64,000 nt of DNA from Nipponacmea schrenckii (GCA_030562195.1 CM060199.1:23952338-24016337), one strand, 5' to 3'; shown: positions 1-11,379, counted from the stretch's first letter. Translations and numbers: made by a program. The notes: generated from the letters alone by a model not told the origin.

Positions 1-362
1 TGATTATATTTTTAAATGTTCAATTGTTTTTTATGTTAGTTAATCATTGTAGTATTAAAACTTTGATATGTGAAATAGTGGTAAAAATTGAGTTTGAGTA
101 ATTCTACTGTTCATATAGGCCTAGTTTATTGAATATTTCCTATTTGTCTTTTAACTCGACCCTTAACATGAATGTATGTTACAGTTATGATTTATTAGAT
201 AGTTTGGATTGTTTTGAAGTGTAAGTTTATATTACTAATGCTAATTTCCATGTTGTTACCTATGATCTTCTCATGTCTTACTGATATTGATAATTCGGGA
301 CCAGATATTGTATTTTAATTAGGATATTATGCTATTGTGGCCTAATCAACCATCAATTAGTT
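1..362. other. AT-rich stretch, nothing recognised
   Basis: No coding region longer than short chance frames, no tandem structure and no recognisable repeat was seen here. The first dispersed repeat begins immediately after it. Confidence 0.6.
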
Positions 363-476
363 GCGTGGCAAATAAAATTTGTCACGCTTTGTTTTCGTTC
401 GGATTATTTTTTTTTTTTTTTTTTTGCGTGGCAAATAAAATTTGTCACGCTTTGTTTTCGTTCGGATTATTTTTTT
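363..476. repeat. Duplicated near-palindromic 45-bp unit
   Basis: A unit beginning GCGTGGCAAATAAAATTTG occurs at 363-409 and again at 426-470, separated by a T-run. Its first 25 bases read almost the same on both strands (GCGTG-CAAAT against ATTTG-CACGC), so each copy can fold on itself. It resembles the end of a small inverted-repeat element, but no target duplication could be assigned. Confidence 0.6.
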
Positions 477-1326
477 CTATATCTCGTGACCTTGACCTTA
501 AATGACCTTGACATTTGAGATGTAGAATGTCATTGACCTCAGCTGTCTATAAATGTGCTGATATTGCATGACAAATATTAACTTCCGGTTTTATAGCCCA
601 CCGAAATCTGACTATTTTGCAATTTTGGATGGTTTTGTTACACTTTCGGGCTCTAATGTTCGGATCGATCTGAAATTTACAGGATATAGATAGATACGCA
701 ACACAATTAAAAATATATCATCAAAATTTTTTGATCACTTCCGGTTTGGGCGTGGGGACTTCCGTTTTTTTTTTTATCTCATTTTTTCAGGCGACCCTAC
801 ATCCCGTGTAATTCAAGAATGTAAGCAAAAACAGTACATTAGCTATACAAAATAATTTGCATCCCTCGAGAAGAAAAAAATTCCAATTGCTAATAAAATT
901 TATTTATTTTTTTGTAAAATTTTTGCATACAAATTCAAAAAATATCTCTTTATATAGCTGTGAGTTAGCAAATTATCTCATAGCTTGAATTTTCTCTCTA
1001 TGTTAATTACAAGCAAAGTTACAAAATAATGTTTAAATTTGAATATAGAGAGTTTAAATTTCATGACAAATTGAGATCTTACTACCTACTTAAATTTTAG
1101 TTTGGAATTTATGTAAATATCCTACCGAAATCTTAGACATGTACAAAAATCTAATAAGGAACTGATAGTAGAAACTTATAGTAGAAAAAAATTGCCTATA
1201 TAGCGGAAAGTTTACGCTTACAATTGTAGGCTGAAAAGTACCGGAATCGAAAGCTAGCAGGTTAGAAGTTTCAAAATGTTCGAAATCCATGGGATAACGC
1301 ACAGTTGCCACGCTCGGAGCTGTTTT

Positions 1327-1369
<43 letters not shown>

Positions 1370-2680
1370 GGAAGCTCGCTAGCCCAAACGGAAAAAGATA
1401 GACTATTTTTGTTTTCACCAATGGTTTTTATATGGGCTGGAATCAGAAATGAATATCTAACATAATATTTTCGCTAACCCGAAAGTGGCTAATTGCATAA
1501 TATGCAAATAAGATTTCAAGCTAGCTCGGGCCCTAATAGTCGGATCGGTCTGAAATTTACAGGATATAGATAGATAGGCAGCGCAATTTAAACTACATCA
1601 TCAAAATTTTTTGATCACTTCCGGTTTGGGCGTGGGGACTTCCGGTTTTTTCGTCTCATGTCGGGCGACCCTGCTTCCCATGTAATTCAAGAATCTAAAC
1701 AAAAACAGTATATTTAAGCTATACTAAATGATTTTAATCCCCTGAGATGAAGAAAAATTAAATTGAATGTTGCGCATGCGCAGTTTTCAAAAATGGCAAA
1801 TTTTCTTAAAAATTTAATAAGTCCGCCAATTATTGACCGATTTTTATGATTTTGGTGTCTATCAAAACCTTGATACTTTATCAAAAAAATGTTGGGAACA
1901 GAATTTTGATTTTCGAATTTGAATTTTTTTTATGCCCGTTCGAATTTTTAAAAAATTTAAAACTCTATATCTCGTGACCTTGACCTTCAATGACCTTGAC
2001 ATTTGAGATGTAGAATGTCCTTGACCTCAGCTGTCTATAGATGTGCTGATATTGCATGACAAATATTAACTTCCGGTTTTATAGCCCACCGAAATCTGAC
2101 TATTTTGCAATTTTGGACGGTTATATTACACTTTCGGGCTCTAATGTTCGGATCGATCTGAAATTTACAGGATATAGATAAATACGCAACACAATTAAAA
2201 ATATATCATCAAAATTATTTGATCACTTCGTGGGGACTTCCGGTTTTTTATCTCATTTCAGGCGACCCTACATCCCGTGTAATTCAAGAATGTAAGCAAA
2301 AACAGTATATATTAGCTATACAAAATAATTTGTATCCCCCGAGAAGAAAAAAATTCCAATTGCTAGTTGCGCATGCGCCATTTTTCCGAGAATGGCAAAT
2401 TTTCTTTAAAATTTAATTAGTCCGTCATTTATTATTTATGCCCGTTTGAATTTTTTAAAAATTTGAAATTCTAAATCTTGTGACCTTCACCTTCAATGAC
2501 CTTGAAATTTTCCATATAGAATGGCCTTGACATCAGCTGTCTATAGATCTAACAATATTGTTACGCTTGTTCCACAATTGGAGGCTGAAAAGTACCGGAA
2601 TTGAAAGCTAGCAGGTTAGAAGTTTCAAAATGTTCGAAATCCATGGGATAACGCATAGTTGCCACGCTCGGAGCTGTTCA
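477..2680. repeat. Nested dispersed repeat block, several related copies
   Basis: The same non-coding sequence recurs in direct orientation. A unit with paired TGACCTTGA motifs followed by TTCCGGTTTTATAG is at about 480-860 and 1966-2350, with a degraded start at 2470. A shorter related piece (GGATCGGTCTGAAATTTACA) is at about 1505-1770. A second motif set (CTGAAAAGTACCGGAAT through ATGGGATAACGCA) is at about 1228-1318 and 2583-2672. A 40-plus T-run lies at 1327-1367. No convincing protein is encoded. A distant relative lies near 53.6-53.8 kb. The block reads as nested or tandemly inserted non-autonomous elements. Confidence 0.7.
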
Positions 2681-3060
2681 CAGTTCTAGTTATCTATTAT
2701 ATTACTTATAATATTCTGTTATCCTTTCACTTTATCTACAAGCATGTATAAGATAGGTTTGAAGCAATTTGAATTAGCTAGTTTTGTGAATATGTTATTT
2801 CATTTTAATTACTTTTACAATATTATTCTACTATTGTTTAGGCTTGTATGCTCTACATTGTCGCATTCCCGATACTTTTTCATTCGAGTGTATCTCATGC
2901 TTTTAAAGGGGCGATGATGTGGCGTAGCATGTCCTATTCAATGTTGTAGTCTAGCTATTTCTAAATAATTTAGTGTTACCTCCCTGGGCAAGTTCGCCCT
3001 TGACCTTTTTATGTTTTTGTTAGTTTTGGCTAGTCAAGCAAGAATGGCGGTGTTTAACTT
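2681..3060. other. Non-coding spacer
   Basis: AT-rich sequence between the dispersed repeat block and the recombinase remnant. It may hold decayed upstream DIRS-like sequence, but no domain can be read. Confidence 0.5.
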
Positions 3061-3080
3061 CTTCGAGAATAAATTTATAT

Positions 3081-3675
3081 ATGGTGAAGACTTGTATCTC
3101 TCGCTATTACCCCGACAGCCCGTGTAACACACGCCATATAACTATGAAACTGGCTATGCTTATAGCTTTGACTACTGCTAGTAGAATGCAGACTCTATCT
3201 TTATTAGACATCAGTGATATAAGATGGAACTCTGAGGGATGTTCTCTGCCTCTAAATGGTTCTCTCAAGCAGAGTAGGCCTAAAAATAATGTACAGTCTG
3301 TCTTATTGGCTTCATATCCAACAGAAAAGGATCTGTGTGTAACCACTGTGTTAAGAGAATATTTGTGTAGAACTATGTTTTTTGAGAGGTGCACAAACTA
3401 GCTTGTTTATAAGTTTTGTCAAGCCCCACAGGATTGTGTCAAGTTCCATTAGTAGATGGATTAAAACAATTATGAATAAGGCTGGAATTGATTTGAGTAG
3501 TTTTCCCAGTCATAGTGTCAGGAGTGCATCAGTTTCAAAGGCAGAGCTGAATCTTGTACCAATAGATGACATTTTAAAAACTGCAGGTTGGACCAATTCT
3601 AAGACATTTGCAATACACTATGACAGAAAAATAGTGATATCATCTGTTTTTTCTGAGGGAGTATTAAAAAGTTAG
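3081..3675 (+). pseudogene. Tyrosine recombinase remnant (DIRS/Ngaro-like)
   Basis: Two overlapping frames (3081-3401, then 3382-3675, shifted by one base near 3370-3400) together give the C-terminal catalytic half of a tyrosine recombinase. Visible signatures are the first catalytic arginine in TTASRMQTLSLL, the H-x-x-R box in SHSVRSASVSKA, and the terminal GWTNSKTFAIHYDR segment whose tyrosine would make the covalent DNA link. DIRS and Ngaro retrotransposons and Cryptons use this fold to insert circular intermediates. The RT and RNase H genes expected of a DIRS element are absent upstream, so this is a 3'-end fragment. The inverted repeats just downstream favour DIRS over Crypton. The frame break makes it inactive as read. 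Confidence 0.8.
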
Positions 3676-3769
3676 GTTGAAAAACTGTTTTGTTTTTACA
3701 GGGGAGTTGATTTTATCACTATGCTTTAAAGTCTCATCTTATCCCAGAGTGTTAAGTGACGTAATAAAA

Positions 3770-4067
3770 TTTAAAAAATAAACAAGCCTTACCTTGGTTA
3801 AGGTGAAGTTTGTTTGTAATTTTATAAGTCGCTTAACACGGAAGGGATCAGATGCCCTCCCTTTGATCCACTCCCTTGTTCAAGTGTTAACTAATGTAGT
3901 TGTAAATCTGATCCTTTAGTTTTGGTTAAGTTCAAAAATCAACTTAGCTTTTAAGACTGAGGATAATCGACGCATGCGTGCTTCTCATCTGATCCCTTCC
4001 GTGTTAAGCGAAATATAAAATTACAAACTTCACCTTAACCAAGGTAAGGCTTGTTTAGTTTTTAAAT
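3770..4067. repeat. ~80-bp inverted repeat, DIRS-like terminus
   Basis: The arm at 3775-3854 (containing CCTTACCTTGGTTAAGGTGA and AACACGGAAGGGATCAGATG) is matched in reverse complement at 3986-4067 with only small gaps, around a 131-bp centre. A weaker direct relative of arm 2 lies at about 3732-3770. Inverted termini plus an internal complementary copy are a known feature of DIRS-type elements, fitting the recombinase just upstream. A plain fold-back element is the alternative. Confidence 0.7.
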
Positions 4068-5840
4068 TATATAGAGTTGAGTTTGATTTAACAAATGACC
4101 CATTATAATTAAATTTAACACCTAAATAAAGATAGTCATCTACAACTTCTATGATTTCATCATTATACTGAATTTTTGGTTTTTCACGTACTTTACCTTT
4201 GGAAAATACGATAATCTTAGTTTTACTAGTTCTAATTCTGTTTCTGCTAATAATATGGTGTCATCTGCATATAATAATATAAACAATTTGAGGAATACAC
4301 CTACATCTTCATAATCTGTTTAATTCAGTGTTAGACCAGAGTAACACTTTGACAGGAAAGCTGACAGATCCTTCAGATACAGAGAGAATAATAGAGGTGA
4401 TAGATTTTCACCATGTCTAATACCTATGGAGCAATCGAATAATTCGGAACAACTATTATTGTGTTTGACACAAGATTTGGCAAATTTGTAAATATTATAA
4501 ATAACATTAAAAACTTTTCCTTTTATGCCAGAGTCTAGTATCCTTTGCCACAGGTCTAGTCTAGGAATTCCATCGAATGCTCGGCGATAGTCAACAAAAC
4601 ATGTGTAAAGGCGTTTGTTTTTCGATAGGTATAGATCAATTAAGCACTTTAATGTAAATACATGATCTATAGTCGAGAAATGTTTACGAAAACCAGCTTG
4701 TTCTGGGCCAATAATAGAATCTAACTCTATAAGTAATGCGAGTCTGGTATTAATTATCGAAGTGAAACATAGGCGTGGGAACAGGGGGGCAAATCCCCCC
4801 CCCCCCCAAAAAAATTTTTTTTTGATGGGGGGCAAAAATATCTTTTGCCCCCCAAAAATGAAATAAAATAATTACATGTACCGGGTAGCCTAAATATGTA
4901 ATTGTCTCATAAGGCCATATTTGTAAATTTCCTTGGTTTTTTAACCTTCGAAGCTTGTAAAGAATATAAGTTTCTCTATCACAATCAAATTATTTGAATA
5001 AATAATAATTTTTGTCTTAATTCTTTTAAGTTATCTCCCTTAATTCGATTAATTTTGAAATAAAGGTATATGAATGATAACAGTTTTTTGACTTTGAAAT
5101 AGTTTGCCCCCCAACCTAAAATTTGTTCCCGCGCCCCTGAAGTGAAAAGCTTACAGAGGCAACTCAAAATTGTTATACCACGATAGTTATTTGCATCTGA
5201 GGTAGTTCCCTTATTCTTGTACACTGGACATATCATCCCTATCACCCATTCTTTTGGAACTGTTCTAGAGTCCACGATTAGATTGAAGAGTAACACATAA
5301 ACTGGGATCATGATTTCTTTGGTTGATGTGATGTATTCATTTAATATTTTGTCTCTTCCCCACGCTTTATTGGTCTTTAAGTTATCTATACATTTCAATA
5401 TTTCTGTTTCTGTATTGTTTAATGGGTTCAGGCAGTCATCACTACTATTCTCCATCAATGATTGTTCTTCGTGTACACTGATTTGGTCACCACTATTAAG
5501 ATTCCTGAAATGTTTATAAAATTCGTCGATATCTACAGCGCTGGTTTTTGGCTGATTTCTATTTTGTGATAATAGTTTCCAGTACTCTTTAGAATTTGTT
5601 CTTTTAGTTCTTTTCAGGTCTTGATTAAAGTTTCTGTAATATTTGGCATATTCAGTTTTGAGTTGGTTTTTGTACTCTCGGCTTTTGGTTTTTAACTTAG
5701 CTTGTCTCTGTGTACTCGGTTCTATTTTGAATTCATTCTTAGCGTTGAAGAATTCTTTTCTCTTAGTTTCACAGGATTCGTTAAACCCAGGTTTGGTATT
5801 CGTTGTCCGGCTCTGCCTTCCATTAGAAAAAATCGTAGAT
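4068..5840 (-). pseudogene. LINE reverse transcriptase, interrupted
   Basis: The frame from about 5840 down to 5139 gives the connector and N-terminal RT (KTNKAWGRDKILNEYI, YKNKGTTSDANNYRG). It breaks at the MITE and resumes at 4759 with the palm motif CFVDYRRAFDGIP and LSPLLFSLYLKDL. An in-frame TAA at 4320-4322 follows, and past it the frame continues into the catalytic YADDT at 4271-4257 and the later VDDYLYLGVKFNYNGS. A short deletion lies between YADDT and SKTKIIVFSKG. The enzyme would copy its own RNA at the nicked target, but the MITE, the stop and the deletion make it dead here. Confidence 0.85.
4768..5139. mobile_element. hAT-type MITE with 8-bp target duplication
   Basis: A 372-bp non-coding insert sits inside the LINE RT gene. 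It is flanked on both sides by the identical 8-mer AAGTGAAA (4760-4767 and 5140-5147), which encodes part of the RT once and so is a target-site duplication. Its ends are inverted: CATAGGCGTGGGAACA on the left against CAGGGGCGCGGGAACA read inward from the right. An 8-bp duplication with ends starting CAGGGGCG is the hAT superfamily pattern. The interior has C/G homopolymer runs and no gene, so it depends on a transposase from elsewhere. Confidence 0.88.
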
Positions 5841-5869
5841 TTTTTTTTATTCCAACCATTTCAGCACTT

Positions 5870-6814
5870 TTATTGAATATTCCACATATTAGTAATAATG
5901 TCATCGATAGTTGATTGATTAACGGTATCGGGTTGTAAGTTAGACATATATACCATAACAGAGTCTACAACATCAAGGTTGATGAGTTTCACAAATTCTT
6001 CTCGTTTCTCATCATTCCATTTAATGTAGGTTACTTCTGTAGGTTCTCGGTATTCACAGCTCATTGGTGATTGGGTTTTGAGAGTCATTATCACTGGGTT
6101 GTGTTTGCCTGATAGTAACGGATTATACTCATCCACTTTGAAGTTCATAATATTCTCAAATAAGCGAGGCGAGCAAATCATATAATCCACTACAGAGGCT
6201 GCTGCACATGTAAATTCTCCGATATTTCTGTCTATACCACATCTCCCATTCACGATATATATACCGAGATTTGTAAACAGTTCTAATAGTCTTTGTCCAA
6301 AAGTATTAATATGCTTATCCCGGTTATGTCTTTCAAGCTTTATTCCATGAGAAATAAGTAAAGCATTAGAGTCCAATTTTTCTTGTATACCATTATTCAG
6401 ATCGTTGAGCTCATCAATTGTAGTCGGTGATAGAAAGTCATCAGTAATACCAGTTCTTCCGTTTACATCCCCCAAAAGGCAAAATTCTGTGTCTTTGTTG
6501 CGTAGGCGAAGTTTTACACACGTCCCCTCTACTGAATCAAACATTTCAATAGAACTATAACTCGAGTTTATCGGATGAATGTAAATAACACAAAACAGCA
6601 CATTATAACCCAATATTTTCTTATCTAATGAAAACCAAATGGAGAAGTCATTATCAATTTTGTGATGTTTAAAGTAATCGTTAAGGTCATTTTTGATGAA
6701 TACAGCAACACCACCTGACTTGTATTTAAATTTATGTCTAGAGTTAAGTATTACTTGGAACCCATTTATTTCAAGTTTGTCCAAAGTCGCTGTTTTTGTT
6801 TCAACCAAACACAC
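5870..6814 (-). pseudogene. LINE APE-like endonuclease domain
   Basis: A 314-residue frame of the exonuclease-endonuclease-phosphatase fold. It begins just inside the domain with the catalytic glutamate motif MCLVETKTA, has the GDVNGRTG loop near residue 115, the SVVDYMICSP motif near residue 210, and an SGKHNPV box that corresponds to the family's terminal SDH motif with the D altered. The enzyme nicks target DNA to prime reverse transcription. The extreme N terminus is missing, and a frame change near 5860 separates it from the RT connector. It is inactive in this copy as read. Confidence 0.82.
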
Positions 6815-6982
6815 AATGTCATATTCACATATATAGGCTTCAAAATCACACGATAAAAGTTTAGACTTTAGGCGTTAACACACTTAGGTTCCCCTTTCTG
6901 ATCGTTTTTTTGCTATATATTGGATCCATTTTGACGATCGTTACTGGTCCTTTGTCAAAGATTTTCCCATTTGAGTTTACTC

Positions 6983-7396
6983 TCAGCGATGATTGTTCGG
7001 CAACCGTTTCAGTAGTGTTCTTGCATTATTTTCAGTTATTCTTTCCACGTGAGATTTTAATCTTGAGATGAATACCTCCTTAAATTCAGTTCTTGATAAC
7101 TTTCGTTTATTAGATAACACCATATTTCTTTGTTCTTCACTTTGAAACACTGCTTTGATTAATCCTGGTTTCGATAATCTGGACTGAAATCTCTTAATGT
7201 CAGTTATTTGAACTGTTCTGAATATTTCGTCTCCTAGGGTCTTCAGTATATCTCCAATCTTCTGATGTAAGTTCTCATTTTGATTATAATTCACTCCAAA
7301 TATCACAATGGATAAATTGTCAGTATCTGTCTGCTGAGTTGTATTACTAATAACCCTTTTTTCTAAGTCAAACACTTCATACTTCAAGTGGCCCAA
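6983..7396 (-). pseudogene. LINE ORF1-like RNA-binding protein fragment
   Basis: A 137-residue frame upstream of the endonuclease in LINE order. It starts with a heptad-like segment (YEVFDLEKRVISN), followed by an RRM-like stretch (NLSIVIFGVNY ... IKRFQSRLSKPGLIKAVF ... RNMVLSNKRKL), which is the usual ORF1 arrangement for binding the element's RNA. The N terminus is cut by the junction with the neighbouring LINE at about 7440. Position and composition support the call more than any diagnostic residue. Confidence 0.6.
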
Positions 7397-7440
7397 ACAC
7401 AGATCCTTTAACCAATGACGAGCTTGAGGTTTGGCCTCAC

Positions 7441-8117
7441 CTGTCCGATAAGTAATCAGTCAGAAGTGAAAGCACTTTCCCTTTTATGCCTGCGTGCCAT
7501 ACGCCCTCAAAGACTTTGCTTATGTCGAAGAATACAGCTTTTGTTTCTATACCTTGATCAATTTTTTTGCATATAGCATTATATATGTTGATGAGCTGGT
7601 ATGTGCAGGAGTCATTTTCAGTAAATCCAGATTGGCAGCAAGAAAGTATTTGGTTTAAGCGAAGGAAATTGTTTACATATTTATGGATACATTTTTCAAA
7701 GACTTTGATAGTACTGAGGAGAGATATTGGGCGATAATTTGAGCAGATGTTAACTTCACCTTTCTTATATACTGGAATAATATTTGCGTACTTCCAGTTT
7801 TAGGGAAACAACATTGGTCCTGTAAGAAATTAAAGAGGGTACTTAAGGGAATTGACAATGATGGGTTGCAACATTTAAGGATTTTGTTCGAAACACGGTC
7901 ATTTCCAGACGCTTTGTTTGTTTTGAATGCACTGAGCATAGCTTAAACATTTTGGGGTGTATATACGGGAAGTGGGATAACTCGGTCAGATTGGGGCAGA
8001 TTCGTTATAGGCTTATCGGGGTTTGGTAAAGTAGATAGATTGGCTGATGAAGAATTTGTTTAAAAGTTCAACTTTGTCAGCATCCTCGTGGATCAATTTA
8101 TTATTGGTACGGAGATT
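7441..8117 (-). pseudogene. Second LINE: RT fragment, antisense
   Basis: On the minus strand the sequence reads through the RT N-terminal region (HEDADKVELLNKFF, then FKTNKASGNDRVSNKILK) and the palm (SGFTENDSCTYQLINIYNA, KAVFFDISKVFEGVWHAGIKG, LLTDYLSDR), then stops abruptly at about 7440. Several frame breaks are present, and the catalytic FADD region is missing. The style (FFDISK-F..VWH..., LTDYLSDR) is Jockey-like and differs from the LINE at 4.1-7.4 kb, so it is a separate insertion. Confidence 0.78.
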
Positions 8118-8177
8118 TTTAGAAAATTACATTTTCAACAAACTGGTGGAAACTTGTTGAAAATGTAATTTTCTAAA
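8118..8177. repeat. Perfect 24-bp hairpin at LINE inversion junction
   Basis: Positions 8118-8141 and 8154-8177 are exact reverse complements (24 of 24) around a 12-base loop (ACTGGTGGAAAC). It lies precisely where antisense LINE coding sequence ends and sense LINE coding sequence begins. Confidence 0.9.
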
Positions 8178-8826
8178 CTTATACATGCAATGCACACAAA
8201 ACATTTCCGCCTCTCCTCCTAATGTTCATATCTGACGACCCCAGGTGTTCATGTGGTCATTTTCTTCGAGACGCCGAACATTTTCTATTATATTGTAACA
8301 AATACCACAACGTCAGGAAAAACACAATTGGAAACCTTGTAAATTCGACAAAACAAATCCACGTACTTCTTTCTGGAGACCCAGGCCTCTCTACACATGA
8401 AAATGAAACTATATTTAAAGCAGTACACGAATTCATTATTAAATCTAAACGCTTCAAGATTTTATCATAGGTCTCTTATACTTCACAAACGTATTTTATA
8501 AATTGCCAATCCTGGTCCAATCTTGAAATCCAACTACTATTAGTCTGATACTTATCTGCTATTCTGATATTTTACTTGCTGGATTCTTACCTATACTAGC
8601 CTGTCATCATGCTAATATTAGCTCTATACCTTCCAATGCAACATTCGTATACATATACTAGTTTGTTACTTACCTCTTCTAGTTTGAAACCTACCTGTTC
8701 TAGTTCGACAACACACTAATACTGTTTGGTACTTACCACTAATAGCTCATCTCCTTTCAAATACATTGTATTGTATTTTGAAACACTTCTATTATGGAAT
8801 AAATATTGTTCACAGAAAAAAATAAT
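8178..8826 (+). pseudogene. LINE 3' end: C-terminal zinc motif and 3' UTR
   Basis: The frame at 8222-8470 carries the cysteine/histidine motif that closes many Jockey-type LINE polyproteins: DPRCSCGHFLRDAEHFLLYC followed by NKYHNVR. After the stop come about 330 bases of non-coding sequence ending with AATAAA near 8797 and an A-rich tract at about 8816-8826, plausibly the element's polyadenylated end. It is in the opposite orientation to the RT fragment just upstream, suggesting one insertion with its 5' part inverted. Confidence 0.72.
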
Positions 8827-9612
8827 ATGTTTCATCACAGTTTCCCGTTTCAAGAGTTCGGATGTGAAAGTTGTTAGAGATTCTTCGTCTTGGAGAACCG
8901 CGTCTAGAAATTCAGTGATATTAGAGGTTTCATCACTATTATTTCTTTTTGGGGGATTTCGTTTTGAATAAAGATTGGAAGGCGTAGTAGTCTAAATGGT
9001 AATCAGTATGGTTGTAGGTGATTAAAAGTACTAACGCTAGGCGATTTTGTAATAGAAAATTTCCCAAAACTCCCAAATTACACGTGTTATATTTTGTCAC
9101 TTTAAAAATGAAACAGGGATTTTTACCTTCTGGTATTTTTATTGCCACCTTTTAACCTATTGCACAAAATCCTGCATTACCTAGCTAACATTGTTGAATT
9201 AGACATTTCTGCATAGCATAATAGACTTTAGGCCGTAATGTCCATCCATATATCAGTACAAGAAATACGAGTTTTTACTAAGTCTAATAAAGCGGAATGT
9301 CACTCATTTCATAACCGGAACTTTTAATTATCTGTATGCAAAAATTTGTTAAAATCGAATACTGTGCCCTTTGTCAGTAGGAAATAAGGGAGACCGGGGC
9401 ACATTGATCAGTCGTTCACATTGAGCCACCTCCCAACAATTCATTAACTGTTGTCTTAGGCTTCTAATACATTAACAGATACAACCCTTAGAGTTATCTC
9501 CCTTGAGGAAAATTTCCAGGGCCTTCTTCTAGTCGGTAATTTTTTCTTAGCTTTTTTCTGTTTTGGGGGCCTTAAAGTAATTTATGCAAAAAAACTTTGA
9601 TGTGTCCTAATT
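8827..9612. other. Non-coding spacer
   Basis: No coding frame with recognisable domains and no tandem structure was seen between the LINE 3' end and the satellite end module. Confidence 0.5.
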
Positions 9613-9649
9613 TCAACGCTTTTCTATATAAAGTTTACCAGTAAACTTA

Positions 9650-9850
9650 ATATAAATGACAACTGACGCCGTAACACCGATGTGAAGCCAGCCGACAATA
9701 AGCCACCTGTCACTAAGAGACTGGAAGCCAGCCGACAATAAGCTATCCAGCACGAAGAGATATGTAATTTCACCCTGATAGGGCCCCAAAGAGTTGTTTC
9801 TGACACCCAATCGTATAATAGGCCTTTATATCAGACGAACTACCAAATAA
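9650..9850 (-). repeat. Satellite-element end module, left copy
   Basis: About 190 bases that recur in reverse orientation at 48062-48262. Shared landmarks are GGCCTATTATACGATTGGG, TTTGGGGCCC, and a duplicated GCCAGCCGACAATAAGC (9688-9704 and 9728-9744). In both places the module directly borders the ~180-bp satellite on the same side, so it behaves as one fixed end of a satellite-cored element. Confidence 0.8.
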
Positions 9851-10249
9851 GAATATAAATGATAAATGGACAGTAAATTGTTGATAAATCAACAAGCCTT
9901 CTAGATAGCTGTAGGCCGTTTGAATACGCCCACAAGCAGCATAAGGATGAGCAATTTAGATAAATATGAGAACACCCATATATAATGCTCTGAACACATG
10001 GTAGATTTGTCTGTGCCACCCTAGAATGGCAATATTTAACTTGTAGGGACAATAAATCATTGAACCAATGTAAAACAAGATCGTTGTTGGCCGTTTTAAT
10101 ACGCCCACAAGCAGCCCAAACATGAGCAATTTGTATAGACTTATCTATGGTAACACCCATATATAATGCTCTGAAACGCACAAAAGATTTGTCTGTGCCA
10201 CTCTGGAATGGCAATATTTAACTTGTTAGGATAATAAAAGATTGAGTCA
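9851..10249 (-). repeat. ~180-bp satellite, left block, cut by gap
   Basis: Two to three monomers in reverse orientation, recognised by GCCCACAAGCAGC, CTGAATACGCC-like and CCATATATAATGCTCTGAA words. The same monomer forms the arrays at 29.2-30.4 and 43.0-48.1 kb. The block ends in the assembly gap, so its real length is unknown. Frames reading through it are by-products of the repeat. Confidence 0.88.
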
Positions 10250-10749
10250 NNNNNNNNNNNNNNNNNNNNNNNNNNNNNNNNNNNNNNNNNNNNNNNNNNN
10301 NNNNNNNNNNNNNNNNNNNNNNNNNNNNNNNNNNNNNNNNNNNNNNNNNNNNNNNNNNNNNNNNNNNNNNNNNNNNNNNNNNNNNNNNNNNNNNNNNNNN
10401 NNNNNNNNNNNNNNNNNNNNNNNNNNNNNNNNNNNNNNNNNNNNNNNNNNNNNNNNNNNNNNNNNNNNNNNNNNNNNNNNNNNNNNNNNNNNNNNNNNNN
10501 NNNNNNNNNNNNNNNNNNNNNNNNNNNNNNNNNNNNNNNNNNNNNNNNNNNNNNNNNNNNNNNNNNNNNNNNNNNNNNNNNNNNNNNNNNNNNNNNNNNN
10601 NNNNNNNNNNNNNNNNNNNNNNNNNNNNNNNNNNNNNNNNNNNNNNNNNNNNNNNNNNNNNNNNNNNNNNNNNNNNNNNNNNNNNNNNNNNNNNNNNNNN
10701 NNNNNNNNNNNNNNNNNNNNNNNNNNNNNNNNNNNNNNNNNNNNNNNNN
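10250..10749. other. Assembly gap (500 N)
   Basis: Exactly 500 N, a conventional filler length. It falls inside the satellite, which probably defeated assembly. Confidence 0.99.
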
Positions 10750-11379
10750 GAAGGTTGTCATGGATATGGCCACACCAATTACTATAAAGTAACTACATGA
10801 CGCAGTTAGAAATAAAACGATCTTTTCGACCAGGTTTAGCGCCATGCCACTTTTCTGCAGTTTTTCATCTCTTCTATAAATAGAATAAAATAACCATTAT
10901 AGTCCGGATAAAACACACCAATGGGCCGAGGTTTACTGCCAATATCAAATTTTACAATACTTACACTCCCCTATCTTCTGTTCCTGCGATCGATTCAATT
11001 CTATTATCTTTATATTCGATAGTTGAAACCTGAGACTTAACAGCGTTTCCGTTAACATTATAAGATTTAACCATGATAATTCGTCCAATCTTCTTTCTGA
11101 AAATTAGAATATCTGTAAATGTGTCTTGTTGATAAGGTCTATTATATGAAATACCGTTTACAGATGATTAAAGATCATCAAATCTCTAAAATTGGAGGGA
11201 ATTACTACTAGATATAGACAACTCGTCTTTGTAAACTTCAATATAAAATACATCGATTTGAAGGGATTGTATGTGAGCGATTACAGCCAATCAGAAGACT
11301 CGACAGAAAGTCTGTAAACAATAAGTCTTATCCTCGGAGGGAGTAACTCTCTCTCAGATTCTGGGGTAAACTTCAGTAT
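10750..11379. other. Unassigned sequence after the gap
   Basis: No recognisable protein domain or tandem repeat. The last part may be the decayed upstream portion of the LINE whose RNase H follows, but I cannot read RT motifs in it. Confidence 0.45.

Larger units (their letters stand above)
4068..7440 (-). mobile_element. APE-type LINE retrotransposon, degraded, antisense
   Basis: Read on the minus strand, this holds an ORF1-like protein (7396-6983), an APE-type endonuclease (6814-5870) and a reverse transcriptase (about 5840-4068) in the usual LINE order. It is interrupted by a MITE at 4768-5139. Its low-coordinate end abuts the DIRS-like inverted repeat at 4067, and its high-coordinate end abuts a different LINE at about 7440, so both ends appear truncated by neighbours. 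The protein style is that of the Jockey/CR1/RTE group. No poly(A) or 3' repeat was found. Confidence 0.85.

Noticed and set aside
10141..10845. Frames of ~180-234 residues across the first gap
   Set aside because: They are formed by N bases and have no real sequence.
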